Translations under genes and position numbers: made by a program
Shown here: positions 19,887 through 28,517 of the stretch, piece by piece
How positions within the stretch are numbered: the first letter of the stretch is position 1
Layout: each line of letters begins with the position of its first letter
Origin: Acidovorax sp. Root219
GTDB taxonomy: Bacteria > Pseudomonadota > Gammaproteobacteria > Burkholderiales > Burkholderiaceae_C
DNA length: 64,000 bases
Direction: 5' to 3'
Assembly (NCBI RefSeq): GCF_001428665.1
Contig: NZ_LMIJ01000046.1
Span: 347 to 64,346, forward strand
Notes under the pieces: generated by a model
Seen by the model: only the letters and a program-made list of their open reading frames with translations
Told to the model about the DNA's origin: nothing
Database searches by the model: none

Positions 19887-22015
19887 ACGCCCCGCGCAAC
19901 CCCGCCCCTTCCACCCCCATTGGTACCCCTGCCATGCAAGCAACCCCTGCCCTGGCCTTGATGGACAAGGCCCTCGTGCTGCCCGCCCTGCGTGCCGCCT
20001 TCACCAAGCTCAACCCGCGCGTGCAATGGCGCAACCCGGTGATGTTCGTGGTCTACATCGGCAGCATCCTGACCACGCTGCTGTGGCTCAACGCCCTGGG
20101 TGGCCAGGGTGACCAGGGCGCCGGCTTCGTGCTCGCGGTGGCCGTGTGGCTGTGGTTCACCGTGCTCTTCGCCAACTTCGCCGAGGCCCTGGCCGAAGGT
20201 CGCAGCAAGGCCCAGGCCGCGTCGCTGCGCACGCTCAAGAAAAGCAACTGGGCCAAGAAGCTCAAGGAACCCCGCCACGGCGGCACCTGGCTGCCCGAGC
20301 AGGCCGAGAACCTGCGCAAGGGCGACGTGGTGCTGGTCGAGGCCGGCGACATGGTGCCCATGGACGGCGAGGTCATCGAAGGCGTGGCCTCGGTGGACGA
20401 ATCGGCCATCACCGGCGAGTCGGCTCCCGTGGTGCGCGAATCGGGCGGCGACTTCTCCTCGGTCACCGGCGGCACGCGCGTGCTGTCGGACTGGCTGGTG
20501 GTGCGCGTGGCCGTGAACCCCGGGGATTCGTTCCTGGACCGCATGATCAGCATGGTCGAGGGCGCCAAGCGCCAGAAGACGCCCAACGAGATCGCGCTCA
20601 ACATCCTGCTGGTGGCGCTGACCATCGTGTTCCTGGTGGTCACGGTCACCCTGCTGCCCTACTCGCTCTACAGCGTGCAGGCCGCCCAGGCCGGCACGGT
20701 GGTGAGCCTCACGGCCCTGGTGTCGCTGCTGGTGTGCCTGATCCCGACCACCATCGGCGGCCTGCTGTCGGCCGTGGGCGTGGCGGGCATGAGCCGCATG
20801 ATGCAGGCCAACGTGATCGCCACCTCGGGCCGCGCGGTGGAGGCCGCCGGCGACGTGGACGTGCTGCTGCTGGACAAGACCGGCACCATCACCCACGGCA
20901 ACCGCCAGGCCAGCGCCTTGCTGCCCGCACCGGGCGTCACGCAGGCCCAACTGGGCACCTGCGCCGCCCAGGCATCGGCCGCCGATGAGACGCCGGAGGG
21001 CCGCAGCATCGTGGCCCTGGTGCAGGCCGCAGGCGAGCCCGTGGCCGTGCCCGCAGATGGCAGCGTCACCGCCATCGCCTTCACTGCGCAGACACGCATG
21101 AGCGGCGTGGACATCGCCCAGACGGGCGGCAGCGTGCGCCAGCTGCGCAAGGGCGCGGTGGACGCCGTGCGCCGCCATGTGGAGGCCCTGGGCGCCCACA
21201 TGCCCGCCGAGGTGCTGCGCGCCGCCGACGAGGTGGCACGCCGCGGCAGCACGCCGCTGGCCGTGGCCGACGGCAGCCGGGTGCTGGGCGTGGTGGAACT
21301 CAAGGACATCGTCAAGACCGGCATCCGCGAGCGCTTTGCGCAGCTGCGCCGCATGGGCATCAAGACCGTGATGGTGACCGGCGACAACAAGCTCACGGCC
21401 GCCGCCATTGCCGCCGAGGCCGGCGTGGACGACTTCCTCGCCGAGGCCACGCCCGAGGCCAAGCTGGCGCTGATCCGCCAGTACCAGGCCGAAGGCCGGC
21501 TGGTGGCCATGACCGGCGACGGCACCAACGACGCACCCGCCCTGGCCCAGGCCGACGTGGCCGTGGCCATGGGCTCGGGCACGCAGGCCGCGAAGGAGGC
21601 CGGCAACATGGTGGACCTGGACTCCAACCCCACCAAGCTCTTGGAAGTGGTGGAGACCGGCAAGGCACTGCTCATGACGCGCGGCTCGCTCACCACCTTC
21701 TCCATCGCCAACGACGTGGCCAAGTACTTCGCCATCATCCCGGCGATCTTCGTGAGCACCTACCCACAACTGGCGGCGCTCAACGTGATGCAGCTGACCA
21801 GCCCGCAGTCGGCCATCCTGGCCGCCGTGATCTTCAACGCCCTGGTCATCGTGTTTCTGATTCCGCTGGCGCTCAAGGGTGTGCGCTACCGCGCCGTGGG
21901 GGCCGCTGCCTTGCTGCGCCGCAACCTGGCCATCTACGGGCTGGGCGGGCTCATCGTGCCCTTCATCGGCATCAAGGCCATCGACCTGCTGCTCTCGGCC
22001 ATGGGCCTGGTCTGA
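19883..22015 (+). CDS. kdpB: KdpB, ATP-hydrolysing subunit of the Kdp ATPase
   Basis: The 710 residues are a P-type ATPase. The phosphorylation motif LLLDKTGTITHGNR has its catalytic Asp at residue 331; the actuator motif AITGESAPV is at about 175 and the hinge VAMTGDGTNDAPALAQADVAVAM comes later. It drives K+ uptake through KdpA using ATP. The ATG at 19883 overlaps the kdpA stop. The N-terminus has about 25 extra, proline-rich residues compared with E. coli KdpB before the family start (LPALRAAFTKLNPRVQWRNPV). Confidence 0.98.
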   Translation: MNAPRNPAPSTPIGTPAMQATPALALMDKALVLPALRAAFTKLNPRVQWRNPVMFVVYIGSILTTLLWLNALGGQGDQGAGFVLAVAVWLWFTVLFANFAEALAEGRSKAQAASLRTLKKSNWAKKLKEPRHGGTWLPEQAENLRKGDVVLVEAGDMVPMDGEVIEGVASVDESAITGESAPVVRESGGDFSSVTGGTRVLSDWLVVRVAVNPGDSFLDRMISMVEGAKRQKTPNEIALNILLVALTIVFLVVTVTLLPYSLYSVQAAQAGTVVSLTALVSLLVCLIPTTIGGLLSAVGVAGMSRMMQANVIATSGRAVEAAGDVDVLLLDKTGTITHGNRQASALLPAPGVTQAQLGTCAAQASAADETPEGRSIVALVQAAGEPVAVPADGSVTAIAFTAQTRMSGVDIAQTGGSVRQLRKGAVDAVRRHVEALGAHMPAEVLRAADEVARRGSTPLAVADGSRVLGVVELKDIVKTGIRERFAQLRRMGIKTVMVTGDNKLTAAAIAAEAGVDDFLAEATPEAKLALIRQYQAEGRLVAMTGDGTNDAPALAQADVAVAMGSGTQAAKEAGNMVDLDSNPTKLLEVVETGKALLMTRGSLTTFSIANDVAKYFAIIPAIFVSTYPQLAALNVMQLTSPQSAILAAVIFNALVIVFLIPLALKGVRYRAVGAAALLRRNLAIYGLGGLIVPFIGIKAIDLLLSAMGLV

Positions 22016-22035
22016 ACACCCAAGGACATTTCTCC

Positions 22036-22608
22036 ATGAACAATATTCTTCGCCCCACTCTGGTCCTGTTCGCCGCGCTCACGCTGGCGACGGGCGTGAT
22101 CTACCCGATGGTCGTCACCGGCATTGCGCAAGCCGCCTTCCCGCACCAGGCCAATGGCAGCCTGGTAGTGAAAAATGGCGCGGCCGTGGGTTCCGAGCTC
22201 ATCGGCCAGAACTTCACCGCACCCGGGCATTTCTGGGGCCGGCCCTCGGCCACCGCGCCCATGCCCTACAACGCCAGTGCCTCGGGTGGCTCCAACCAGG
22301 GGCCGCTGAACCCGGCGCTCAAGGACGCCGTCAGCGCCCGCATCGCCGCCCTGCGCGAAGCCGACCCCGGCAACACCGCGCCGGTGCCCGTGGACCTGGT
22401 CACCGCCTCGGCCAGCGGGCTCGATCCTCACATCAGCCCCGCCGCCGCACGCTACCAGGTGGCACGCGTGGCTACGGCCAAGGGCGTGAGCGCCGACAAG
22501 GTGGCGGCCCTCGTGGAATCACAGGTAGAGCTACCATGGCTGGGTTTCGTGGGCGAAGCGCGCATCAACGTGCTGCAGTTGAACCTGGCGCTGGACGCAT
22601 TGCGCTGA
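22036..22608 (+). CDS. kdpC: KdpC, chaperone-like subunit of the Kdp ATPase
   Basis: The product, 190 residues long, is a normal KdpC. A single N-terminal transmembrane helix (FAALTLATGVIYPMVVTGIAQ) anchors a periplasmic domain with the typical GSELIGQNF, PGHFWGRPSAT, SGGSNQGPLNPAL and LDPHISPAAARYQ motifs. KdpC binds KdpA and raises the nucleotide affinity of KdpB. It starts 20 nt after kdpB. Confidence 0.98.
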   Translation: MNNILRPTLVLFAALTLATGVIYPMVVTGIAQAAFPHQANGSLVVKNGAAVGSELIGQNFTAPGHFWGRPSATAPMPYNASASGGSNQGPLNPALKDAVSARIAALREADPGNTAPVPVDLVTASASGLDPHISPAAARYQVARVATAKGVSADKVAALVESQVELPWLGFVGEARINVLQLNLALDALR

Positions 22609-22611
22609 GCC

Positions 22612-22746
22612 ATGGCAGGCAATGATGTGCTCGCTGCGCTGTGCGCAGTGGCCGTGCTGCTGGTCCCGCTGGCGCTGGCCTGGCTGCTGGTGGCACGCCG
22701 GCCACGCGGCAGGCGGCCGCCCACAAACACATCCCAGGAACCTTGA
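22612..22746 (+). CDS. 44-residue membrane micro-ORF between kdpC and kdpD
   Basis: An unannotated short frame from the ATG at 22612, 3 nt after the kdpC stop, to a TGA that overlaps the kdpD ATG by one base (TGATG). The product has one hydrophobic helix (about residues 6-28, DVLAALCAVAVLLVPLALAW then LLVA) and an Arg/Pro-rich tail. Position, tight coupling to both neighbours and the membrane helix argue that it is translated; no family is recognised. It may simply couple kdpD translation to kdpC, or act as a small partner of KdpD. Confidence 0.6.
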   Translation: MAGNDVLAALCAVAVLLVPLALAWLLVARRPRGRRPPTNTSQEP

Positions 22747-25460
22747 TGGCCTTGCACAGCGACAGCCGACCCGACCCCGACGAACTCCTGGAAAGTATCC
22801 AGCGCGACGCCCAGCAGGCGGCGAGCGGCCGGCTGCGCGTGTACTTTGGCGCCAATGCCGGCGTGGGCAAGACCTACGCCATGCTCAGCGCCGCCCAGCG
22901 CGCCCACCGCGCAGGCACCCAGGTGCTCGCCGGTGTGGTGGAAACGCATGGCCGCAGCGAGACAGCCGAGCTGCTCCAGGGCCTGCCGCGCCTGCCACCG
23001 CGCGAAGTGCCGTACCGGGACCGCACCCTGCCCGAGTTCGACCTGGATGCCGCGCTGGCAGCAAAGCCTGCGGTGCTGCTGGTGGACGAACTCGCCCACT
23101 CCAATGTGGAAGGCTCACGCCACCCCAAGCGCTGGCAGGACGTGCGCGAGCTGCTGGACGCCGGCATCGACGTCTGGACCACGCTCAACGTGCAGCACCT
23201 CGAAAGCCTGAACGGCGTGGTGGGCGCCATCACCGGCATCCGCGTGCACGAGACCGTGCCCGACACCGTGCTCGACAGCGCCGACGAGGTGGTGCTGGTG
23301 GACGTGACGCCCGACGAGCTGCTGCTGCGCCTGAAGGCCGGCAAGGTCTACCTGGCGCCCCAGGCCGAGCGCGCGGCGCAGAACTTCTTTCGCAAGGGCA
23401 ACCTGATCGCGCTGCGCGAGATGGCGCTGCGGCGCACGGCCGAGCATGTCGAGGACGATGTGCGCAGCTACCGCATCGAGCAGTCCATCACCCCGGCATG
23501 GAACACCGATGGCGCCATCCTCGCCTGCATCGGTCCGCAGGCGGGCGCCGAGCAGACGGTGCGCACGGCCGCGCGGCTGGCGGGCCAGCTCAACGTGCGC
23601 TGGCATGCGGCCTATGTGGAAACGCCGCGCCTGCAGCGCTTGGCTGCGGCCGAGCGCGACCGCATCCTGGCCGTGCTGCAGCTCGCAGGCGACCTGGGCG
23701 CGCAGACCGCCGTGCTCACCGGGCATGACCTGCCCGCAGCCCTGGTGGCGCATGCCCAGGCGCTCAACTGCGCGACCCTGATCGTGGGCCGCCGCGCCGA
23801 AGCGCGCCGCCGCTGGCCGTGGCAGGTGGGCATGACCCAGAAGCTGGCCACCCTGGCGCCGGCCCTGGACGTGATGGAGGTGGGCCACACCCCGAGCACC
23901 CGGCGCCTTGCCCAGACCCTGCGCCAGGCAGACGGCGAAGAGCCTGATGCCGGCCTGCAGCCAGGCTGGCGACGCTATGCCTGGGCCGTGGCCGCCAGTG
24001 TGATGGCCACGGCACTGGCAGCGCCTTTGCATGGCTATTTCGAGCTGGCCAACATCGTCATGCTGTTCCTCATGGGGGTGGTGCTGGTCGCCGTGCGCCA
24101 GGGGCGCGGGCCGGCCGCACTCTCGGCCGTGCTCAACGTGGCGGCGTTCGATCTGTTCTTCGTGCCGCCGCGGTTTTCGTTCGCCGTGAGCGATGTGCAG
24201 TATTTCTTCACCTTCGCCGTCATGCTGGCCGTGGGCCTGCTCATCGGGCAGCTCACGGCGGGGCTGCGCTTCCAGGCGCGCATCGCGGCCAGCCGCGAGC
24301 AGCGTGCGCAATCGCTGTTCGAGCTCACGCGCGACCTGTCGGCCGCGCTCATGGCCTCGCAGGTGGTGGAGCTGGGCCGCACCGCCACCGAACGCAACTT
24401 CGGCGGTCAGGCCGTGGTGCTGCCCACCGATGCACGCGACCAGTTGGTGCTGCCCGACCCCGCGCCCGAAGGCTTCGATGCCTCCGTCGCGGACTGGTGC
24501 ATGCGCAATGCCCAGCCCGCGGGCCTGGCCACGACCACGCTGGCCGCGCACAGCTGGCACTACGTTCCGCTGCAGGCACCGATGCGCGTGCGCGGCGTGC
24601 TGGCGCTCCAACCCGCCCAGCCGCGCTGGCTGCTGATCCCCGAACAGGCCAAGCAGCTCGATACCCTGGCGCGCCAGATCGCGATTGCGCTGGAGCGCGT
24701 GCACTACGTGGAGGTGGCGCAGGGCGCCGTGGTGGAGATGGAGTCCGAGCGGCTGCGCAATGCCCTGCTCGCGGCGATATCGCACGACGTGCGCACGCCG
24801 TTGACCAGCCTGATCGGCCTGGCCGAGTCGCTGCGCGATGCCACCCCGCCCCTGCCCGCGCACCAGGCCAGCGCCGCCGCCGCCATGGTGGCGCAGTCGC
24901 GCGAGCTCAACACCCTGGTCAACAACCTCCTGGAGATGGCACGCCTGCAAAGCGGTGCCGTGCACCTGCGCATGGACTGGCAGTCCACGGAAGAAGTGGT
25001 GGGCAGCGCCATCCGCGCCGCCGGCCCGGCCCTCGCGGGGCGCGAGGTGCAGGCACGCATCCCGGCCGACCTGCCCCTGGTGGAGTTCGACGCCGTGCTG
25101 ATCGAGCGCGTGCTCGTGAACCTGCTGGAGAACGCGGCCAAATACGGTGCCCCACCCATCAGCGTGCAGGCCCATGCGCAACCCGAGGCCCTGGTGCTGA
25201 GCGTGCGCGACCACGGCCCCGGCCTGCCGCAGGGGATGCAAGGCGATACCGCACTGCTGTTCGAGAAGTTCACGCGCGGGCAGGCCGAATCGGCCACGCC
25301 GGGCGTGGGCCTGGGCCTGGCCATCTGCAAGGCCATCGTGGATGCCCACCAGGGCCAGATCGAAGCCCGCAATGCCGATGGCGGTGGGGCAGAATTCATG
25401 CTGCGCCTGCCCCGCAGGCCTCCTCCACCCCTGAAAGAAGCCCCCGCATGGCCAGCCTAG
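22746..25460 (+). CDS. kdpD: KdpD, sensor histidine kinase for K+ limitation
   Basis: 904 residues. The N-terminal KdpD domain has Walker A GANAGVGKT at 35-43 and the Walker B-like LLVDELAHSNVEG; a USP-like domain follows (about residues 250-370). Four transmembrane helices (about 415-510), a GAF-like region, then the kinase core with ISHDVRTPLTSLIG (phospho-His at about 680), NLLENAAKYGAPP and DHGPGLPQG complete it. It phosphorylates KdpE when K+ is scarce. The ATG at 22746 overlaps the preceding micro-ORF stop. Its 3' end overlaps kdpE by 13 nt. Confidence 0.97.
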   Translation: MALHSDSRPDPDELLESIQRDAQQAASGRLRVYFGANAGVGKTYAMLSAAQRAHRAGTQVLAGVVETHGRSETAELLQGLPRLPPREVPYRDRTLPEFDLDAALAAKPAVLLVDELAHSNVEGSRHPKRWQDVRELLDAGIDVWTTLNVQHLESLNGVVGAITGIRVHETVPDTVLDSADEVVLVDVTPDELLLRLKAGKVYLAPQAERAAQNFFRKGNLIALREMALRRTAEHVEDDVRSYRIEQSITPAWNTDGAILACIGPQAGAEQTVRTAARLAGQLNVRWHAAYVETPRLQRLAAAERDRILAVLQLAGDLGAQTAVLTGHDLPAALVAHAQALNCATLIVGRRAEARRRWPWQVGMTQKLATLAPALDVMEVGHTPSTRRLAQTLRQADGEEPDAGLQPGWRRYAWAVAASVMATALAAPLHGYFELANIVMLFLMGVVLVAVRQGRGPAALSAVLNVAAFDLFFVPPRFSFAVSDVQYFFTFAVMLAVGLLIGQLTAGLRFQARIAASREQRAQSLFELTRDLSAALMASQVVELGRTATERNFGGQAVVLPTDARDQLVLPDPAPEGFDASVADWCMRNAQPAGLATTTLAAHSWHYVPLQAPMRVRGVLALQPAQPRWLLIPEQAKQLDTLARQIAIALERVHYVEVAQGAVVEMESERLRNALLAAISHDVRTPLTSLIGLAESLRDATPPLPAHQASAAAAMVAQSRELNTLVNNLLEMARLQSGAVHLRMDWQSTEEVVGSAIRAAGPALAGREVQARIPADLPLVEFDAVLIERVLVNLLENAAKYGAPPISVQAHAQPEALVLSVRDHGPGLPQGMQGDTALLFEKFTRGQAESATPGVGLGLAICKAIVDAHQGQIEARNADGGGAEFMLRLPRRPPPPLKEAPAWPA

Positions 25461-26146
25461 CCCCCGTTGCCGTCGTGATCGAAGACGAGCCCCAGATCCG
25501 CCGCTTCGTGCGCGGTGCGCTCGAAGCCGAGGGCTGGCAGGTGCACGAGGCCGACACCCTGCAGCGCGGCCTGACCGAGGCCGGCACGCGCAAGCCCGAC
25601 CTGCTGGTGCTGGACCTGGGCCTGCCGGACGGCGACGGCCTCACGCTGATCCGCGACGTGCGCCAGTGGTCCACCGTGGCGGTGATCGTGCTGTCGGCGC
25701 GCATCGACGAGGCCGACAAGATCGCCGCGCTGGACGCCGGTGCCGACGACTACCTGACCAAGCCCTTCGGCGTGGGCGAGCTCATGGCGCGCGTGCGCGC
25801 CAACCTGCGCCGGCCACGCGCCACGGGGACGTCCGAAGAGGAGGACACCACCTTCAGCTTCGGCGAGGTGGCCGTGGACCGCAAGGCGCGCCTGGTACGG
25901 CGTGCCGGGCAGGAGGTACACCTCACGCCCATCGAGTACCGGCTGCTGTCGGTGCTGGTGGCCAACGCCGGGCGCGTGCTCACCCACCGCCAGTTGCTGC
26001 GCGAGGTGTGGGGCCCTTCGCACACCGAGCAGAGCCACTACCTGCGCATCTACATGGGCCACCTGCGCCAGAAGCTCGAACCCGACCCGGCCCAGCCGCG
26101 CCACCTGCTGACGGAAACTGCGGTGGGTTACCGACTGATGCCATGA
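25448..26146 (+). CDS. kdpE: KdpE, response regulator of the kdp operon
   Basis: A 232-residue OmpR/PhoB-type regulator. The receiver domain occupies residues about 7-120, with the acidic pocket IEDE (11-14), phospho-acceptor Asp56 (LLVLDLGLP) and the conserved Lys in LTKPFG. The winged-helix DNA-binding domain follows (EVHLTPIEYRLLSVLVANAG ... ETAVGYRL). It is the cognate partner of KdpD and the likely ligand of the operator at 17790-17806, so the operon is autoregulated. The start overlaps kdpD by 13 nt. The gene ends 3 nt from the converging dctM. Confidence 0.97.
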   Translation: MASLAPVAVVIEDEPQIRRFVRGALEAEGWQVHEADTLQRGLTEAGTRKPDLLVLDLGLPDGDGLTLIRDVRQWSTVAVIVLSARIDEADKIAALDAGADDYLTKPFGVGELMARVRANLRRPRATGTSEEEDTTFSFGEVAVDRKARLVRRAGQEVHLTPIEYRLLSVLVANAGRVLTHRQLLREVWGPSHTEQSHYLRIYMGHLRQKLEPDPAQPRHLLTETAVGYRLMP

Positions 26147-26149
26147 ACC

Positions 26150-27430
26150 TCATCCGTGGAAGAGCTTGGCCGGCCAGGTCACCAGCCACGGGAAGATCAC
26201 CATGAGGAACATGACGGCGAACTCGGCGATCATGAAGGGCACCACGCCCTTGGTCACGTCGTCCATCGACATCCTGCCCACCCCCGCGACCACGTTGAGC
26301 ACCGTGCCCACGGGCGGCGTCACGAGCCCGATGGAGTTGTTGATGATGAACATCACGCCGAAGTAGACCGGGTCGATCCCCGCCGCATTCACCACCGGCA
26401 TCAGCACGGGGGTGAGGATCAGGATGGTGGGCGTCATGTCCATCGCGGTCCCCACCGCCATCACCAGCACCATGATGGCCGCCATCAGCAAAATCTTGTT
26501 GTCCATGAAGGGCTGCAGCAGCCCCACCACCTTGGACGGCAGGTCGGCCACGGTGATGAGCCAGGCGCTCACCATGGCGGCCGCGATCAGGAACATCACG
26601 ATGGCGCTGGTCTTGGCCGCAGCGACGAAGATGCCGTACAGTTCGCGCCAGCTTATCTCGCGGTAGATCACCGCCGAGACGAAGAGCGCGTACACCGCCG
26701 CCACCACGGCCGCCTCGGTGGGCGTGAACACCCCCATGCGCAGGCCCACGAGGATGATCACCGGCAGCATCAACGCCCAGAGGGCCTTGCGCAGGGCCGT
26801 GAGGATCTCTGCGGCCGACTTGCGCGGCGGCGGCACGATCTTCTCGCGCCGCACCAGGAAGGCCCAGGTCAGCCACAGCGCGGCACCGATCAGGATGCCC
26901 GGCACGATGGCCGCCAGGAACAGCTTGGAGATGGACACGTTGGCCGCAACCCCGAAGATCACCAGGCCGATGCTCGGCGGGATCACCGGGCCGATGACGC
27001 CGGTGGCCGCGATCAGCCCGCCGGCGCGCGACTTGTCGTGCCCGGCCTTGACCATCATGGGCAGGAGAAGCGCCGTGAGTGCCGCCGCATCGGCCACGGC
27101 CGACCCCGACAGGGCCGACAGCAGGCAGCCGGCCATGATGGTCACGTAGCCCAGGCCGCCCTTGACGTGGCCCACCAGGGCCAGGGCGAAGTCCACGATG
27201 CGGCGCGACAGGCCGCCGACGTTCATGATCTCGCCCGCCAACATGAAGAAGGGCACGGCCAGCAGCGGAAAGCTGTCGGCCCCGCCGATCAGGTTCTGCG
27301 CGAGGATCTGCGCGTCGAACAGGTCCAGGTTCCACATCAGCGCGACGCCGCTGGCCAGCAGCGAGAACGCGATCGGAATGCCCATGGCCATGGCGAGCAG
27401 CAGCGCGCCGACAAAGACGACGATGGTCAT
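26150..27430 (-). CDS. dctM: TRAP transporter large permease, DctM family
   Basis: A 12-helix-type inner-membrane permease (426 residues) of a tripartite ATP-independent periplasmic transporter. Family features are FPLLAVPFFMLAGEIMN, SGSAVADAAALTALLLPMM, GVIGPVIPPSIGLVIFG and TPTEAAVVAAVYAL. It uses a sodium or proton gradient to import the solute delivered by DctP. The start overlaps the dctQ stop by 4 nt (ATGA). Last gene of the operon dctP-aroQ-dctQ-dctM. Confidence 0.96.
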   Translation of the reverse strand: MTIVVFVGALLLAMAMGIPIAFSLLASGVALMWNLDLFDAQILAQNLIGGADSFPLLAVPFFMLAGEIMNVGGLSRRIVDFALALVGHVKGGLGYVTIMAGCLLSALSGSAVADAAALTALLLPMMVKAGHDKSRAGGLIAATGVIGPVIPPSIGLVIFGVAANVSISKLFLAAIVPGILIGAALWLTWAFLVRREKIVPPPRKSAAEILTALRKALWALMLPVIILVGLRMGVFTPTEAAVVAAVYALFVSAVIYREISWRELYGIFVAAAKTSAIVMFLIAAAMVSAWLITVADLPSKVVGLLQPFMDNKILLMAAIMVLVMAVGTAMDMTPTILILTPVLMPVVNAAGIDPVYFGVMFIINNSIGLVTPPVGTVLNVVAGVGRMSMDDVTKGVVPFMIAEFAVMFLMVIFPWLVTWPAKLFHG

Positions 27431-28017
27431 GGCTTCGCACCTCCGTGGCCCGAGGGCGCACTGCCGGCTGGCGCCTGGGCAGAAGAGCCGAGGATCTGCT
27501 GCAGCTGCACGGCTTCTTCCGACTCCTGCACCATCACCAGGTCCTCATCGGCGATCTGGCCGCTGAGCAACCTGTACAGGTCGATGGCCAGGATCAGCGC
27601 CGCGCACACCGCGAACACCAGGCCCGCGCTGTAGACGATCGCCATGGACGCGCCCGTGGTCGGTGCCGTCACATCCCAGTTGATGCGCGCCTGCGCCAGG
27701 CTGCCCTGGAACAGCAGCCAGACGATGTAGAGCATGACCCCGTGCCCAAGCGCCAGGCACGCTTTCTTACCCGCCGCCGGCAGGCGCTGCACCACCATGT
27801 CCACCCCCAGGTGGCCATGCTCACGCAGTGCGACGATGGCCCCGAGGAAGGTCATCCAGATGAAAAGCCAGCGCGACACTTCTTCCGACACGGTGATGCC
27901 GGAATTGAAGCCATAGCGCAGCACCACGTTGCCGAACACCAGCACCACCATCAGCGCCAGCATGGCGGCAATCACCGCCTCCAGCACGCGGCAGGCGCGG
28001 TCCATCCATCGATTCAT
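27427..28017 (-). CDS. dctQ: TRAP transporter small permease, DctQ family
   Basis: 196 residues with four predicted transmembrane helices and the DctQ hallmark VSEEVSRWLFIWMTFLGAIVALREHGHLGVD. It pairs with DctM in the inner membrane. The C-terminus has an unusual hydrophilic tail of about 45 residues (EDLVMVQESEEAVQLQQILG and a Gly/Pro-rich end) not needed for transport. Overlaps dctM by 4 nt; aroQ ends 30 nt upstream. Confidence 0.93.
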   Translation of the reverse strand: MNRWMDRACRVLEAVIAAMLALMVVLVFGNVVLRYGFNSGITVSEEVSRWLFIWMTFLGAIVALREHGHLGVDMVVQRLPAAGKKACLALGHGVMLYIVWLLFQGSLAQARINWDVTAPTTGASMAIVYSAGLVFAVCAALILAIDLYRLLSGQIADEDLVMVQESEEAVQLQQILGSSAQAPAGSAPSGHGGAKP

Positions 28018-28047
28018 GTTGTATTTCCTGTGATGGCGGAACGGGAC

Positions 28048-28497
28048 TCAGGCCGTCTGGGCGGCTTCGCGCAGGCTTTCCACCAGCGAGCGCAGCGCTG
28101 CCAGGTAGGAATGCGGGCCAAAGCCCTGCACCGTCGCCTTGACGGCCGGCGAGATGATGGAGTGCGCCCGCCAGGCCTCGCGCGCGGCGATGTTGGACAT
28201 GTGCACCTCGATCACCGGGAAGGGCATGGCCTTGATCGCATCGTGCAGCGGCACGCCGTGCTGCGTGAGGCCCGCGGGGTTCACGAGCGCCCCCTGCGCC
28301 GCGTCGATGTGCTCGTGCAGGAAGTCGATCAGCGCACCTTCGTGGTTGGACTGCAGGATGTCGAGTTCCACGCCGAGCTCGGTTGCGAGCTTCTGCAGGC
28401 GCTCGTTGATCTGCGCGAGCGTGGTGGTGCCATAGATGTGGGGTTCGCGGCGGCCGAACAGGTTCAGGTTGGGGCCGTGGAGGACGAGGATTTTCAT
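28048..28497 (-). CDS. aroQ: Type II 3-dehydroquinate dehydratase
   Basis: The enzyme has 149 residues and converts 3-dehydroquinate to 3-dehydroshikimate. Motifs of the type II enzyme are present: HGPNLNLFGRREPHIYG (flexible-loop Arg and catalytic Tyr22), SNHEGALIDFLH, NPAGLTQHGVPLHDA and EVHMSNIAAREAWRAHS. The end of the protein (SPAVKATVQGFGPHSY) departs from typical biosynthetic AroQ. It is embedded in a TRAP operon between dctP (20 nt) and dctQ (30 nt), which favours a catabolic role in quinate or shikimate use rather than aromatic amino-acid synthesis; this is inference. Confidence 0.93.
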   Translation of the reverse strand: MKILVLHGPNLNLFGRREPHIYGTTTLAQINERLQKLATELGVELDILQSNHEGALIDFLHEHIDAAQGALVNPAGLTQHGVPLHDAIKAMPFPVIEVHMSNIAAREAWRAHSIISPAVKATVQGFGPHSYLAALRSLVESLREAAQTA

Positions 28498-28517
28498 GGG
28501 TGTTCGCGCCGAATGTC

